A stretch of 64,000 nt of DNA from Streptomyces lydicus (GTDB lineage Bacteria > Actinomycetota > Actinomycetes > Streptomycetales > Streptomycetaceae), in contig NZ_RDTE01000003.1 of the NCBI RefSeq assembly GCF_004125265.1, positions 5,766,001 through 5,830,000 of the forward strand, given 5' to 3'. Positions 1-9,267 of the stretch are shown piece by piece. Each line of letters starts with the position of its first letter. The first letter of the stretch is position 1. The position numbers were made by a program, and so were the translations under genes. The notes beneath the pieces were generated by a model. The model saw only the letters and a program-made list of their open reading frames with translations. It made no database searches and was not told the origin of the DNA.

Positions 1-1539
1 CTTGTCGACCAGGGTGTACGGCCGGTGGCTGCCGTGGTGGGCGAGGGTGGCGTAGACCTGGGTCATGTCCAGGACGCTGGGGGTGGCGGTGCCCAGCGAG
101 ATCGCGCCCTGGGACGAGGCGAGGCTGGGGGTGTCCGCGGGGATGCCCAGGTCGACGGCGGTGGCCTTGACCTTGGCGGGGCCGACGTCGATGCCCATCT
201 GTGCGTAGACGGCGTTGACGGACTTGTCGGTGGCCTCGCTGACGGTGATCGGGCCGTAGGAGCGGTCGTCCTCGTTGGCGGGCGCGAAGCCGGTGCGGGT
301 GCCGTGACTGACCGTCATCCGCTTGTTGGTGCCGTCGTAGACGGTGTTGGGGGTGATCCGCTCACCGTCCTGGGTGGTGGAGTTGTTCTGCACGGCGGAG
401 GCGAAGACGATCGGCTTGAAGGTGGAGCCGACCTGGTAGTCGCTGCGGGTGGCGCCGTTGACGAACTGCTTGGCGTAGTCGATGCCGCCGTAGAGGGCGA
501 CGACCCGGCCGCTGGCGGGGTCGATGGAGGCGCCGCCGGCCCGGACGTAGCGGTCGGCCTTCCGGGAGTCGTCGAGGCGGTCCATCACCCGGGTGTTGAC
601 CGCCTTGACGAAGGCGTTCTGGCGTTTTCTGCTGATGGTGGTGGTGATGCGGTAGCCGCCGGTCCGCAGGGTGTCCTCGTCGAGGATCTGGTTGTCGGTG
701 AGGTAGTTCTTGACCGCTTCGACGAGGTAGCCGCGCTGGCCGGACAGCCCCGTGGAGGGCTTGGCGGGCCTGGGCAGGGGGAACTCCAGCGCGGCCCGGT
801 CGGCCTTGGTGAGCCACTTCTGCTTGACCATGCCGTCCAGGACGTAGTTCCAGCGCGCCAGCACCCGCGCGCGGTTGCCGGGGTGGGCGGTGATGTCGTA
901 GGCGCTGGGGGCGTTGAGGAGGGTGGCGAGGTAGGCGCCCTGGGCGGTGGTCAGCTGCTCCGCGTTACGGCCGTAGTAGGACTGGGCGGCGGCCTGGATG
1001 CCGTAGGCGTTGCGGCCGTAGTAGCTGGAGTTGAGGTAGCCCTCCAGGATCCTGTCCTTGCTCACCTCGCGGTCCAGCTTGATGGCGATGAAGAACTCCT
1101 TGGCCTTGCGGGTGACGGTCTGTTCCTGGCCGAGGTAGTAGTTCTTCACGTACTGCTGGGTGATGGTGGAGCCGGACTGCTTGCCCTTGCCGGTGACGGT
1201 GTTCCAGGCGGCGCGGAGCATCGCGGCGGGATCGACCGCGGACTCGGCGTAGAAGTCGCGGTCCTCGGCGGCGAGTACGGCCTGCTGGACGGCCTTCGGG
1301 ACCTGGCCGAGGGTGACGTTCTGCCGGTTGATCTCGCCGTCGCGGGCCAGCTCGGAGCCGTCGGAGTAGAGGTAGACGGTGCTCTGGGCCTTCGCGGCGC
1401 TGTTGGCCGGCGGGATCCCGACGAGCAGATAGCCGGCGACCAGCCCGCCGACGACGAGCAGCAGGAACAGCAGCACGGTGCCCAGCACCGCACGCCAGGT
1501 GGGGAGGACACGGCGCCAGCCTGTGCGTTGTCCGCTCAT
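1..1539 (-). CDS. Bifunctional penicillin-binding protein (class A), 3' end outside window
   Basis: Membrane-anchored peptidoglycan synthase that polymerises glycan strands and cross-links peptides outside the membrane. The first 513 residues are visible; the stop lies beyond the left edge. After a short basic N-terminus there is one membrane helix (about residues 12-42). The GT51 glycosyltransferase domain follows, with the catalytic Glu in EDRDFY (E92), GSTITQQ, and the KAKEFFIAIKLDREVSK block. The transpeptidase domain shows the SxxK motif as STFK (S372 nucleophile, K375) and SVN (S440-N442); the KTG box would lie off the edge. Start is the ATG at 1539, just before the hydrophobic anchor. 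The longer plus-strand frame over this interval is an antisense shadow. Family assignment is secure; which of the several Streptomyces class A PBPs this is cannot be told. Confidence 0.93.
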   Translation of the reverse strand, partial: MSGQRTGWRRVLPTWRAVLGTVLLFLLLVVGGLVAGYLLVGIPPANSAAKAQSTVYLYSDGSELARDGEINRQNVTLGQVPKAVQQAVLAAEDRDFYAESAVDPAAMLRAAWNTVTGKGKQSGSTITQQYVKNYYLGQEQTVTRKAKEFFIAIKLDREVSKDRILEGYLNSSYYGRNAYGIQAAAQSYYGRNAEQLTTAQGAYLATLLNAPSAYDITAHPGNRARVLARWNYVLDGMVKQKWLTKADRAALEFPLPRPAKPSTGLSGQRGYLVEAVKNYLTDNQILDEDTLRTGGYRITTTISRKRQNAFVKAVNTRVMDRLDDSRKADRYVRAGGASIDPASGRVVALYGGIDYAKQFVNGATRSDYQVGSTFKPIVFASAVQNNSTTQDGERITPNTVYDGTNKRMTVSHGTRTGFAPANEDDRSYGPITVSEATDKSVNAVYAQMGIDVGPAKVKATAVDLGIPADTPSLASSQGAISLGTATPSVLDMTQVYATLAHHGSHRPYTLVDK

Positions 1540-1827
1540 GTCGGTATGGACTCCTCGGCCGCCGCCGAAGGTTGTACCGCGGCGGTCGTGTCGTGTCGGG
1601 GGATGCGCGCGGGATGCCGCCGGAGCAACTGCCGCCCGTGGGGAAACTCTCGCATCATGTGCCCCGGCCCGGCGGGGTGGCGCGCACCGAAGTCCGCCAG
1701 CTGACCGGCCGAACGGCGCCCACGGCTCACCCGAAGCGGTGATAAAGCGATGGCGGGTTGCCCTGCGGGGGGCCTAGGCTCCGGTGCTTTGGCCGTCCGA
1801 CGACTACGGGGCTGGGGGAAACGCGTC

Positions 1828-2625
1828 GTGTGGTACGCCGCGGTGGCAGCCGGCAGCTTCCGGCGGTACGCCACCTACCGCATCGCCACCGTGGCGGGCG
1901 TGTTCACCAATACCGTCTTCGGCTTCATCGTCGCCTTCACGTACATCGCCCTGTGGGACGAGCGGCCGCAGCTGGGCGGCTATGACCAGGCGCAGGCGCT
2001 GGCCTTCGTCTGGACCGGGCAGGCGCTGCTGGCCTGTACGGGGCTGATGGGCAGCGGCGGTCTGGAGGAGCTGCAGGAGCGGATCCGCACCGGCGACATC
2101 GCCGTGGACCTCTACCGGCCCGCGGATCTGCAGCTGTGGTGGCTCGCCGCGGATCTGGGGCGGGCCGGGCTGCAGTTGGTCGGCCGCGGGGTGGCGCCGC
2201 TGGCGGTGGGTGCCCTGGCCTTTCCGCTCGCGCTGCCCGGCGATGCGCTGACCTGGGGCGCTTTCCTGCTGTCGGTGCTGCTCGGGGTGCTGGTCAGTTT
2301 CACGCTGCGCTACCTCGTCGCTCTGGCCTCCTTCTGGCTCCTCGACGGCACGGGGCTGGCCCTGATCAGCTCTCTGGCCTGCATGTTCTTCTCGGGGATG
2401 GTGCTGCCGCTGCGGGTCTTCCCCGGCGCACTGGGCGAGGTCGCCCAGCTGCTGCCCTGGGCGGCGGTCCTGCAGGTGCCGGCCGATGTGCTGGTGGGCG
2501 CGCGCAGCGGCGGTGCGCTGCTGCGGGGGCTGGTGTTCCAGGCCGGGTGGGCGGTGGCGCTGCTGGCGCTGGGACGGCTGGTGCAGTCGGCGGCGACCCG
2601 CAAGGTGGTGGTGCACGGTGGATAG
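1828..2625 (+). CDS. ABC-2 type exporter permease 1
   Basis: Integral membrane subunit (265 aa, about six hydrophobic segments) of an ABC exporter of unknown substrate. It opens with WYAAVAAGSFRRYATYR and contains RTGDIAVDLYRPADL, typical of the permease family I know as COG4587/DUF990-like, which always travels with a second permease and an ATPase. GTG at 1828 is preferred because GGGGGAA precedes it and the first helix follows directly; an in-frame start at 1750 would add an unlikely Gly-rich leader. Its stop overlaps the GTG of the next permease, so the two are translationally coupled. Together with the following two genes it forms a complete exporter. Confidence 0.85.
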   Translation: MWYAAVAAGSFRRYATYRIATVAGVFTNTVFGFIVAFTYIALWDERPQLGGYDQAQALAFVWTGQALLACTGLMGSGGLEELQERIRTGDIAVDLYRPADLQLWWLAADLGRAGLQLVGRGVAPLAVGALAFPLALPGDALTWGAFLLSVLLGVLVSFTLRYLVALASFWLLDGTGLALISSLACMFFSGMVLPLRVFPGALGEVAQLLPWAAVLQVPADVLVGARSGGALLRGLVFQAGWAVALLALGRLVQSAATRKVVVHGG

Positions 2626-3484
2626 GGAGACACCCCCTGGCGGCGGGCCGGGGGAGTGGGCCGGAGGCAGCGGGGGCCGCCTCGCTCAGGGGATCTTCGC
2701 GTACGGGCTGATCGTGCGGATGTGGATGCGCTCCGCCCTCGCCTACCGGGCCTCGTTCCTGATGATGGCGTTCGGCAACTTCGCGGCCAACGCGCTGGAC
2801 TTCGTCGCGATCATGCTGATGTTCTCGCGGATCGACGCGCTCGGCGGGTTCTCGCTGCCCGAAGTGGCCTTCCTGTACGGGACGTCCGGGGTCTCGCTGG
2901 GCCTGGCGGACCTGCTGCTGGGCAGCATCGAAGGGCTGGGCCGGCGGGTGCGGGACGGCACCCTCGACGTCCTGCTGCTGCGCCCCGCGCCGGTCTTCGC
3001 ACAGGTCGCGGCGGACCGCTTCGCGCTGCGCAGGCTGGGCCGGCTCACCCAGGCGCTGCTGGTGCTCGGCTGGTCGCTGCCGCAGCTCCCGGTGGAGTGG
3101 ACGGTGGGCCGGGTGCTGATGGTGCCGCTGATGGCGGTGTGCGGAACGGCCATCTTCGCGGCGGTCTTCACGGCGGGCGCCGCCTTCCAGTTCTGGGCGC
3201 AGGACGCGGCCGAGGTGCAGAACTCCTTCACCTACGGCGGCCACGCGATGCTGCAGTACCCGCCGACGGTGTTCGCGAAGGAGCTGGTGCGCGGGGTCAC
3301 CTTCCTCGTCCCGCTGGCGTTCGTGAACTGGCTGCCCGCGCTGCGGCTGCTGGGCCGCCCCGATCCGCTGGGGCTGCCGGGCTGGGTGGACTTCCTGGGG
3401 CCCGTGGTGGCGGCGCTGATGTGTACGGGGGCCGGGCTGGCGTGGCGGCTCGGGCTCCGGGCGTACCGGAGCACGGGCAGTTGA
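2618..3484 (+). CDS. ABC-2 type exporter permease 2
   Basis: Second membrane subunit (288 aa, about six helices) of the same exporter, matching the COG3694-type permease that pairs with the previous gene. It contains a cytoplasmic RVRDGTLDVLLLRPAP segment, which parallels the RTGDIAVDLYRPADL segment of its partner and is probably the coupling region that meets the ATPase. The start is taken as GTG 2618, which overlaps the upstream TAG; the first 30 residues are Gly-rich and poorly conserved in appearance, so a slightly later start is possible. Followed after 79 bp by the ATPase gene. Confidence 0.83.
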   Translation: MDRETPPGGGPGEWAGGSGGRLAQGIFAYGLIVRMWMRSALAYRASFLMMAFGNFAANALDFVAIMLMFSRIDALGGFSLPEVAFLYGTSGVSLGLADLLLGSIEGLGRRVRDGTLDVLLLRPAPVFAQVAADRFALRRLGRLTQALLVLGWSLPQLPVEWTVGRVLMVPLMAVCGTAIFAAVFTAGAAFQFWAQDAAEVQNSFTYGGHAMLQYPPTVFAKELVRGVTFLVPLAFVNWLPALRLLGRPDPLGLPGWVDFLGPVVAALMCTGAGLAWRLGLRAYRSTGS

Positions 3485-3563
3485 CGGGGCATCACGTCCG
3501 GGACGGGGCGGGGCGGCGACGGCAACGGGATCGGGAACCGGACGAGGGAAGAGGAGGACGCGC

Positions 3564-4613
3564 GTGGTGAGCGAAACCGCCGAAGCGGCGCCGCTGATCG
3601 AGGTCGACGGCCTGGAGAAGGTCTTCTCGGTGCGGCGCAAGGCGGGCCGGCTGCGGCGGGTGCGGCAGGAGGTCCGGGCCGTGGACGGCATCTCCTTCGG
3701 GGTGCCGCGCGGCGAGATGGTCGGCTTCATCGGCCCGAACGGCGCCGGGAAGTCCACCACGATCAAGATGCTGACCGGCATTCTGGTGCCCAGCGGCGGC
3801 CGGCTGCGGATCGCGGGCATCGACCCGTCCCCGGGGTCCGGTCTCCGCACGGGCCGCGACCGCGGGCGGACCCGGCTCGCCCGCCGGATCGGGGTGGTCT
3901 TCGGGCAGCGCACCACGCTGTGGTGGGACCTGCCGCTCAAGGACTCCTACGAGCTGGTGCGGCGGATGTACCGGGTCCCGGACGCGGTCTACCGCGCCAA
4001 CCTGGAGCGCTGCACCGAGCTGCTGGACCTGGGCCCGCTGCTGGCCGTACCGGTACGGCAGCTGTCGCTGGGGCAGCGGATGCGCGGCGATCTCGCGGCG
4101 GCGCTGCTGCACGACCCCGAAGTGCTGTATCTCGACGAGCCGACCATCGGCCTCGACGTGGTCAGCAAGGCGAAGGTGCGCGGGTTCCTGCGCGAGGTGA
4201 ACGCCGAGCGGGGCACCACGGTCCTGCTGACCACCCATGACCTCACCGACATCGAGCAGTTGTGCCGCCGGGTGATGGTCATCGACCACGGCAGGCTGGT
4301 CTACGACGGCGGTCTCGACGGGCTGCGGGCGGCCGGGGACGGCGAGCGGACGCTGGTGGTGGACCTGGCGCGGCAACTGCCCCCGATCGAGGGCGTACCG
4401 GGCGCCCGTACGGTCAAGGTGGACGGGCCCCGGCAGTGGCTGGCGTTCCCGGCGTCGCAGAGCGCGGCCCCGCTGGTCGCCGCGGTCGCCGCGCGCTATC
4501 CGCTGGTGGATCTGTCGGTGCGGGAACCGGACATCGAGACCTTGATCGCCGAGCTGTACGCGAGCGGGGGAAAACGGCCGGAAACCGGGCGGAGCGGGGG
4601 CCCTGCCCTCTGA
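3564..4613 (+). CDS. ABC exporter ATP-binding protein (COG4586/DrrA-like)
   Basis: ATPase (349 aa) that energises the two preceding permeases. Visible motifs: Walker A GPNGAGKS at residues 57-64, signature LSLGQ at 167-171, Walker B ending LDEP at 190-193 and an H-loop in TTHDLTDIEQ. About 100 residues follow the nucleotide-binding domain, as usual for the DUF4162-type tail of this group. GAGGAGG at 3551-3557 serves the tandem GTG codons at 3564 and 3567; either could be used. The cargo cannot be deduced: relatives export drugs or lipids, but nothing here specifies one. Confidence 0.9.
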   Translation: MVSETAEAAPLIEVDGLEKVFSVRRKAGRLRRVRQEVRAVDGISFGVPRGEMVGFIGPNGAGKSTTIKMLTGILVPSGGRLRIAGIDPSPGSGLRTGRDRGRTRLARRIGVVFGQRTTLWWDLPLKDSYELVRRMYRVPDAVYRANLERCTELLDLGPLLAVPVRQLSLGQRMRGDLAAALLHDPEVLYLDEPTIGLDVVSKAKVRGFLREVNAERGTTVLLTTHDLTDIEQLCRRVMVIDHGRLVYDGGLDGLRAAGDGERTLVVDLARQLPPIEGVPGARTVKVDGPRQWLAFPASQSAAPLVAAVAARYPLVDLSVREPDIETLIAELYASGGKRPETGRSGGPAL

Positions 4614-4706
4614 CGTGTCGAAGCTTTGGCTGTATGCGGCGGCCGGATCCGGGCGGATACCGGGCGGAACGGGGGCTTCAGGTAGTCGGCGCTCTAATGT
4701 GTCCGT

Positions 4707-5408
4707 ATGACTGAAGAGCTCCCGGCGCTGCGCGCCTCCGACGCCGACCGAGAGCGGGTCGCCGAGATCCTGCGGGACGCCGTCGCCGAAGGGCGGCTGG
4801 CGATGGAGGAGTTCGACGAGCGGCTGGACGCGGCGTACCGGGCCCGCACCTACCGGGAGCTGGAAGTGCTCACCGCCGATCTGCCGGTGGGTGCGACGGC
4901 CCCGGCACCGCTGTCGCTGCGCAAGGAGAGCGCGGCCCCCGCGCCGTGGGCGGAGCGGATCGTGGACGGTGCGGAGGGCTCGTCGGTCGGCCTGGCCTTC
5001 CTGGGCGGTTTCCAGCGCAAGGGCCGGTGGACGATCGGGCGCCGCTTCACGGCGGCCTGCCTCATGGGCGGCGGCGAGATCGATCTGCGCGAGGCGGACT
5101 TCGCCGGGTCCGAGGTCGTCGTCAGCTGCTGGGTGCTCATGGGCGGGGTGAACGTCGTGGTGCCGCCGGGCGTCCACGTCGAGGTGCGCGGCGTGGGCAT
5201 CATGGGCGGTTTCGACGCGCGCGAGGAGGGCGCGCCGGGCGAGCCCGGCGCGCCCCGGGTGATCGTCAGGGGCCTGGCGATGATGGGCGGCGTCGGTGTC
5301 GAGCGGAAGCTGCCGAGGGCCGAGAAGCGGCGCCTGAAGGAGGAGCAGCGCCGCCTGAAGGAAGAGCAGCGCCGCCTCGACGGTCACCCGCGCAAGGAGT
5401 TGGACTGA
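4707..5408 (+). CDS. DUF1707 domain protein with LiaF-like C-terminus
   Basis: A 233-residue protein. Residues about 8-60 are a DUF1707 (SHOCT-like) helical domain: RASDADRERVAEILRDAVAEG followed by the typical LAMEEFDERLDAAY segment. Residues about 95-205 form a glycine-rich beta region with repeated xMGG motifs (CLMGGGEIDLRE, VLMGGVNVVVPPGV, IMGGFDAREE, MMGGVGV), as in the cell-wall-stress LiaF/DUF2154 fold. The tail is a short charged coil made of two LKEEQRR repeats, encoded by a near-perfect 15-bp DNA duplication. No membrane helix is evident. Function unknown; related proteins are often linked to envelope stress, which is inference here. Confidence 0.82.
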   Translation: MTEELPALRASDADRERVAEILRDAVAEGRLAMEEFDERLDAAYRARTYRELEVLTADLPVGATAPAPLSLRKESAAPAPWAERIVDGAEGSSVGLAFLGGFQRKGRWTIGRRFTAACLMGGGEIDLREADFAGSEVVVSCWVLMGGVNVVVPPGVHVEVRGVGIMGGFDAREEGAPGEPGAPRVIVRGLAMMGGVGVERKLPRAEKRRLKEEQRRLKEEQRRLDGHPRKELD

Positions 5409-5433
5409 GGCGGCGGCCCCTGCGCCGTTCGCG

Positions 5434-6744
5434 TCACAGCGCGGCGGGCGCGGCCAGCTTGAGGTGGGCGAGGTTCACCGCGTTCGCCATCGCCCGGAAG
5501 CCCTCGTCGTTCGGGTGGAGATGGTCCCCGGAGTCGTAGGAGGGCCGCAGCCGCCCCGGCGCCGACGGGTCGCGCAGCGCCTTGTCGAAGTCCACGACCT
5601 CGTCGTAGACGGTCCCGGAGCGGACGATGCGGTTGACCTGTTCGCGCACCGAATTCAGCACGTTGGAGTAACCGCGGTGCCCCCCGAACGGGCTAAGGGT
5701 GCTGCCGGTGACACGCAGACCGCGGGCGTGCGCCTGCCGGACGATCTCCCGCATGCCCGCCACGATCTTCTGCGGGTCGAGCTGGCGCGGGGTCTTGAAC
5801 AGGTCGTTCAGCCCGATCTCGACGATCACCGCCTTCACCCCGGTCCGCGACAGCGCGTCGCGCTGCAGGCGGGAGAGCACGCTGGGCCCGTTGTTCGGGG
5901 AGAACCTGGAGCCGTTGACCAGCAGGCGGTTGCCGCTGATGCCCTGGTTGAGGACGCCGTAGCGGGGCGCGCCGGGTTCGTTGCGCAGCCTGGCCGCGAG
6001 GAAGTCCGTCCAGCGGTGGTTGGCGCCGGCGGTGGAGGTGATGCCGTCGGTGATCGAGTCGCCGATCGCCACGACGGAGCCGTGGGCCTGGGTGCTCCAC
6101 ACGTCCACACCGGTCAGATAGCGCCAGTACGGGCTCTGCTCGGTGTAGGCCGCACCGGTGGCGTCCTCGGCCCGGTCGCCGCGCGCCAGGTAGGAGGTCT
6201 GCCGGGCGTACGGGTGGTAGGTGGCGGGCCCCGAGGGGGACGGGGAGTACGTCGTGACCAGCAGGTCCGCGTCGCCGGGCACCTTCAGCCGGGTCGGGTC
6301 GCTGGTGACCGCGCCGCCCGCCGGGATGGTCACCGCGGGCTTGCCGTTGAAGGACAGCCGCCGCATGGTGCCGCTCGCGGCCGTGGGGTTGCTGGGGGCC
6401 GCGGCCAGCGCCAGGGTGGCGTGGCTCACCACCAGCGGACGGGTGCCGTAGAGGTTGGAGAGCTGGATGCGCACGCCCGCCCCGCCGACGCTGGTGTGCA
6501 CGACGTTGCGTATCGACATTCCCGCGTAGCCGTTGAGCGTGCCGGGCTCGGCCGCCGCCGCGGCCGCCGACCAGGTGCCGACCCACTGCCCGGAGACCGC
6601 CGGTGCGGCGGGGTCGCGCGGCTTGTGCGAGGAATCGTCCGGGCCGCCGTCGTCGCCGCCGAAGCCGACGAATATGGCGGTCGAGATCAGCACCACCACT
6701 GCCGCCAGACCGGCGAGCAGGGAGTAACCCACACTTTTCTTCAT
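5434..6744 (-). CDS. Secreted or anchored SGNH/GDSL esterase
   Basis: A 436-residue extracellular hydrolase with an N-terminal membrane helix (about residues 5-30) that may be an uncleaved anchor or signal peptide. A beta-rich N-terminal domain (about 50-215) precedes the SGNH domain. Catalytic features: block I GDSITDG with nucleophile S230, block III GLND with N313, block V DHLHPND with D407 and H410. All four SGNH residues are present, so the enzyme should be active; the ester substrate (lipid, acetylated sugar) is unknown. ATG at 6744 begins MKKSVGYSLL. It is convergent with the DUF1707 gene (25 bp between stops). Confidence 0.88.
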   Translation of the reverse strand: MKKSVGYSLLAGLAAVVVLISTAIFVGFGGDDGGPDDSSHKPRDPAAPAVSGQWVGTWSAAAAAAEPGTLNGYAGMSIRNVVHTSVGGAGVRIQLSNLYGTRPLVVSHATLALAAAPSNPTAASGTMRRLSFNGKPAVTIPAGGAVTSDPTRLKVPGDADLLVTTYSPSPSGPATYHPYARQTSYLARGDRAEDATGAAYTEQSPYWRYLTGVDVWSTQAHGSVVAIGDSITDGITSTAGANHRWTDFLAARLRNEPGAPRYGVLNQGISGNRLLVNGSRFSPNNGPSVLSRLQRDALSRTGVKAVIVEIGLNDLFKTPRQLDPQKIVAGMREIVRQAHARGLRVTGSTLSPFGGHRGYSNVLNSVREQVNRIVRSGTVYDEVVDFDKALRDPSAPGRLRPSYDSGDHLHPNDEGFRAMANAVNLAHLKLAAPAAL

Positions 6745-7027
6745 GCGGGAGGGGTCTCCTGGGTAAAGCGGAGCTGCACGCTCCGGGCGGGCAAGGGCAG
6801 CGGATGATCAGCGGCACCGTTGCGGTCCGATCGATCCATCATGATCCCACGGACCTCCGGGGCGCCGCCCGGCGCCCCGCTCGATGCCTCCCTGGCATGG
6901 ACGCGGGGAACTCGTGGTGCGTTCCGGGAGTAGGTCACAGTGGGATATATGGCCGGACGGGCGGCCGGGTGTGCGGCACGGGTCGGTCCGGAGGGATGGC
7001 GGGGGCACGGTGGGAGCGGTGGAGCGG

Positions 7028-8380
7028 ATGGAACGCACAAATGCCGGGGCGGCGCCGGGAGCGGAGCGCGTGCCGGAGCCGGGAGCGGCGCCGGCGGGCC
7101 GGACCGCACCGGGCGGCGGCTTCGCGTACGGCGCCGCCGACGAGGAGCGCCGGCGCGCCGTACGCCGGATGAAGGCGACGGCCACCGGTCTGCTGCTGGC
7201 CGTCGCCCTGGTCTACGTCCTGGCGAAATGGGCCGGGGCCTCCGGTGCGGGCGGCTGGACCGGGTTTGTCGCGGCGGCCGCGGAAGCCGGAATGGTCGGT
7301 GCGCTGGCCGACTGGTTCGCGGTCACCGCGCTGTTCAAGCGGCCGATGGGGCTGCCGATCCCGCACACCGCCATCATCCCCACCAAAAAGGATCAACTGG
7401 GTCGGAGCCTGGGTGATTTCGTCGGCGAGAACTTCCTCTCCGGCGAGGTCGTCCGCCGCCGGCTGCGCTCCGTCGGCATCGGCCGCCGGGTCGGCGGCTG
7501 GCTCGCCGAGCCGCAGAACGCCGACCGGGTCACCGCCGAGCTGTCCACCGCGCTGCGCGGCGCGCTGGCCGTGCTGCGCGACTCCGATGTGCAGGCGGTG
7601 GTCGGCGAGGCGATCACCCGCCGCGCCGACGCCTACGAGGTCGCGCCCGGGATCGGTGCGATGCTGGAGAAGATCGTCGCCGAGGGCGGCCACCGGCGGG
7701 TGGTGGACCTGCTCGTCGCCCGCGTCCACGACTGGCTGGTCGAGCACGGGGACTCCGTGATGAGCGCGGTCTCCGGCGGCGCGCCCGGATGGACCCCGCG
7801 GTTCGTCGACCGGAAGGTGGGCGACCGGGTCTACAAGGAGCTGATGCGCTTCGTCACCGAGATGCGGGACATGCCCGAGCATCCGGCGCGCGGGGCGATC
7901 GACCGCTTCCTGCGGGACTTCGCGGCCGATCTGCAGTCCGACCCGGACACCCGGGCCAAGGTCGAGCGGCTGAAGTCCGAGGTGCTGGGGCGCCGCGAGG
8001 TGCAGGATCTGATCACCTCGGCCTGGGGCTCGGTGCGCGCCATGATCGTCGCGGCGGCCGAGGACGAGCGCAGCGAACTGCGGCTGCGGGTGCGGGCGGC
8101 GCTGCTGTCCCTGGGCCGGCGGCTGGCCGGCGAGAAGCGGCTGCAGGACAAGGTGGACGGCTGGCTGGAGAACGCGGCCGTCTACGTGGTGACGACGTAT
8201 CAGCGCGAGATCACCTCCCTGATCACCGACACCGTCGCCGGCTGGGACGCCGAGCACACCTCGAAGAAGATCGAGGCGCACATCGGCCGTGACCTGCAGT
8301 TCATCCGGATCAACGGCACCGTCGTCGGCGCCCTGGCCGGCCTCGCCATCTACGCCGTCTCGCAGGCCTTCGGCGGCTGA
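7028..8380 (+). CDS. DUF445 family membrane protein
   Basis: About 450 residues. A single membrane segment near residues 45-65 (LLLAVALVYVLAKW) and a second hydrophobic stretch lead to the diagnostic segment MVGALADWFAVTALFKRPMG, then a long helical cytoplasmic body and a C-terminal helix (VVGALAGLAIYAVSQ). This is the DUF445/YjiN layout at its usual size. ATG 7028 is chosen with GGGAG at 7012-7016; GTG 7019 in the same frame is an alternative, and the open frame extends to 6884. Biochemical role unknown. It faces away from the SGNH esterase across a 283-bp region. Confidence 0.85.
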   Translation: MERTNAGAAPGAERVPEPGAAPAGRTAPGGGFAYGAADEERRRAVRRMKATATGLLLAVALVYVLAKWAGASGAGGWTGFVAAAAEAGMVGALADWFAVTALFKRPMGLPIPHTAIIPTKKDQLGRSLGDFVGENFLSGEVVRRRLRSVGIGRRVGGWLAEPQNADRVTAELSTALRGALAVLRDSDVQAVVGEAITRRADAYEVAPGIGAMLEKIVAEGGHRRVVDLLVARVHDWLVEHGDSVMSAVSGGAPGWTPRFVDRKVGDRVYKELMRFVTEMRDMPEHPARGAIDRFLRDFAADLQSDPDTRAKVERLKSEVLGRREVQDLITSAWGSVRAMIVAAAEDERSELRLRVRAALLSLGRRLAGEKRLQDKVDGWLENAAVYVVTTYQREITSLITDTVAGWDAEHTSKKIEAHIGRDLQFIRINGTVVGALAGLAIYAVSQAFGG

Positions 8381-8449
8381 CCCCCTCCCCGGGAGAAGGG
8401 CCGTGCGCCGTCCCTGGCGACTTCGGCCCGCAGGGCTTACGGTGCCCGC

Positions 8450-9235
8450 GTGCGGGAGCGGATACCGGTAGTCGTACAGGGGCGGCGCGCCCGTCGCTCC
8501 CGTGCCGCGCGGGCGCTGTGGACGGGGGCCGAGCTGGCCGTGACGCTCGGCGCCGTCCTGCTGCTGCTCGTCGCCCACCAGCTGTGGTGGACGAACCGTC
8601 AGGCGCGGGACGCGGCGCACGACCAGGTGGACCGGCTGGAGCGGACGTGGGACGCCCGGCCGCCGTCATCCGCCGTGCCCCCGGTGCCCGGTGCGGACGA
8701 CGGGGCGGCGGCGCGGACCGTGCGCGGCGGCCCGTCGTCCCTGGCACCCGGCCGCCGCACCGCAGGGCGGCCCCCGCCGCCGCGCAACGCCGCGTACGCC
8801 GTGCTGCGCATCCCGCGGATCGGCCTGACCGCCCCCGTCGCCCAGGGCGTCGGCAAGGCCGCGGTCCTCAACAAGGGCTACGTCGGCCACTATCCGCACA
8901 GCGCCCAGCCCGGTGAGGCCGGCAATGTCGCGCTGGCCGGGCACCGCAACACCCACGGCGAGCCGTTCCGCCGCCTCGACCGGCTGCGGGCCGGCGACAC
9001 CGTCCTCCTCGACACCGCCGAGGCCCGCTACACCTATGTGGTCCGACGCACCCTGCCGCGGACCACGCCCGCCGACGGCACGGTCCTCGCCGCTGTCCCG
9101 TACAGCAGCGCGCACCCCGCCTACCGCTTCACGGCGCCCGGCTCCTATCTGACCCTGACGACCTGTACGCCGGAGTACACCTCCACCTACCGGCTGGTGG
9201 TCTGGGGCGTGTTGCGGTCGACACAGTCCCGGTGA
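8450..9235 (+). CDS. Class E sortase
   Basis: Membrane-anchored cysteine transpeptidase (261 aa) expected to attach secreted proteins to peptidoglycan; class E enzymes of Streptomyces prefer LAXTG sorting signals. One N-terminal helix (about residues 24-45), a Pro/Arg-rich linker, then the sortase barrel. The catalytic triad is complete: H165 in LAGHRNTHG, C239 in TLTTC, R248 in TYRLVVWG. GTG 8450 is the only start close to the basic N-terminus. No sorting-signal substrate is encoded next to it. The TGA is 32 bp before the next gene's start. Confidence 0.9.
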   Translation: MRERIPVVVQGRRARRSRAARALWTGAELAVTLGAVLLLLVAHQLWWTNRQARDAAHDQVDRLERTWDARPPSSAVPPVPGADDGAAARTVRGGPSSLAPGRRTAGRPPPPRNAAYAVLRIPRIGLTAPVAQGVGKAAVLNKGYVGHYPHSAQPGEAGNVALAGHRNTHGEPFRRLDRLRAGDTVLLDTAEARYTYVVRRTLPRTTPADGTVLAAVPYSSAHPAYRFTAPGSYLTLTTCTPEYTSTYRLVVWGVLRSTQSR

Positions 9236-9253
9236 GGGCGGGCGTGGGTCGCC

Positions 9254-9267
9254 TAGGCTCTTCCCCC
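9254..9267 (+). promoter_or_regulatory. Putative leaderless promoter for the DUF3311/SSS pair
   Basis: TAGGCT at 9254-9259 lies 8 bp before GTG 9268 with no Shine-Dalgarno sequence between. This spacing is typical of a -10 box driving a leaderless transcript in Streptomyces. No clear -35 is seen, so confidence is moderate. Confidence 0.4.

Noticed and set aside
25..1704. 559-residue plus-strand frame over the PBP gene
   Set aside because: Gly/Val/Asp-rich antisense shadow of a gene with clear GT51 and transpeptidase motifs.
3492..5387. 631-residue minus-strand frame
   Set aside because: Antisense to the ABC ATPase and DUF1707 genes; His/Arg/Gln-rich composition typical of high-GC shadows.
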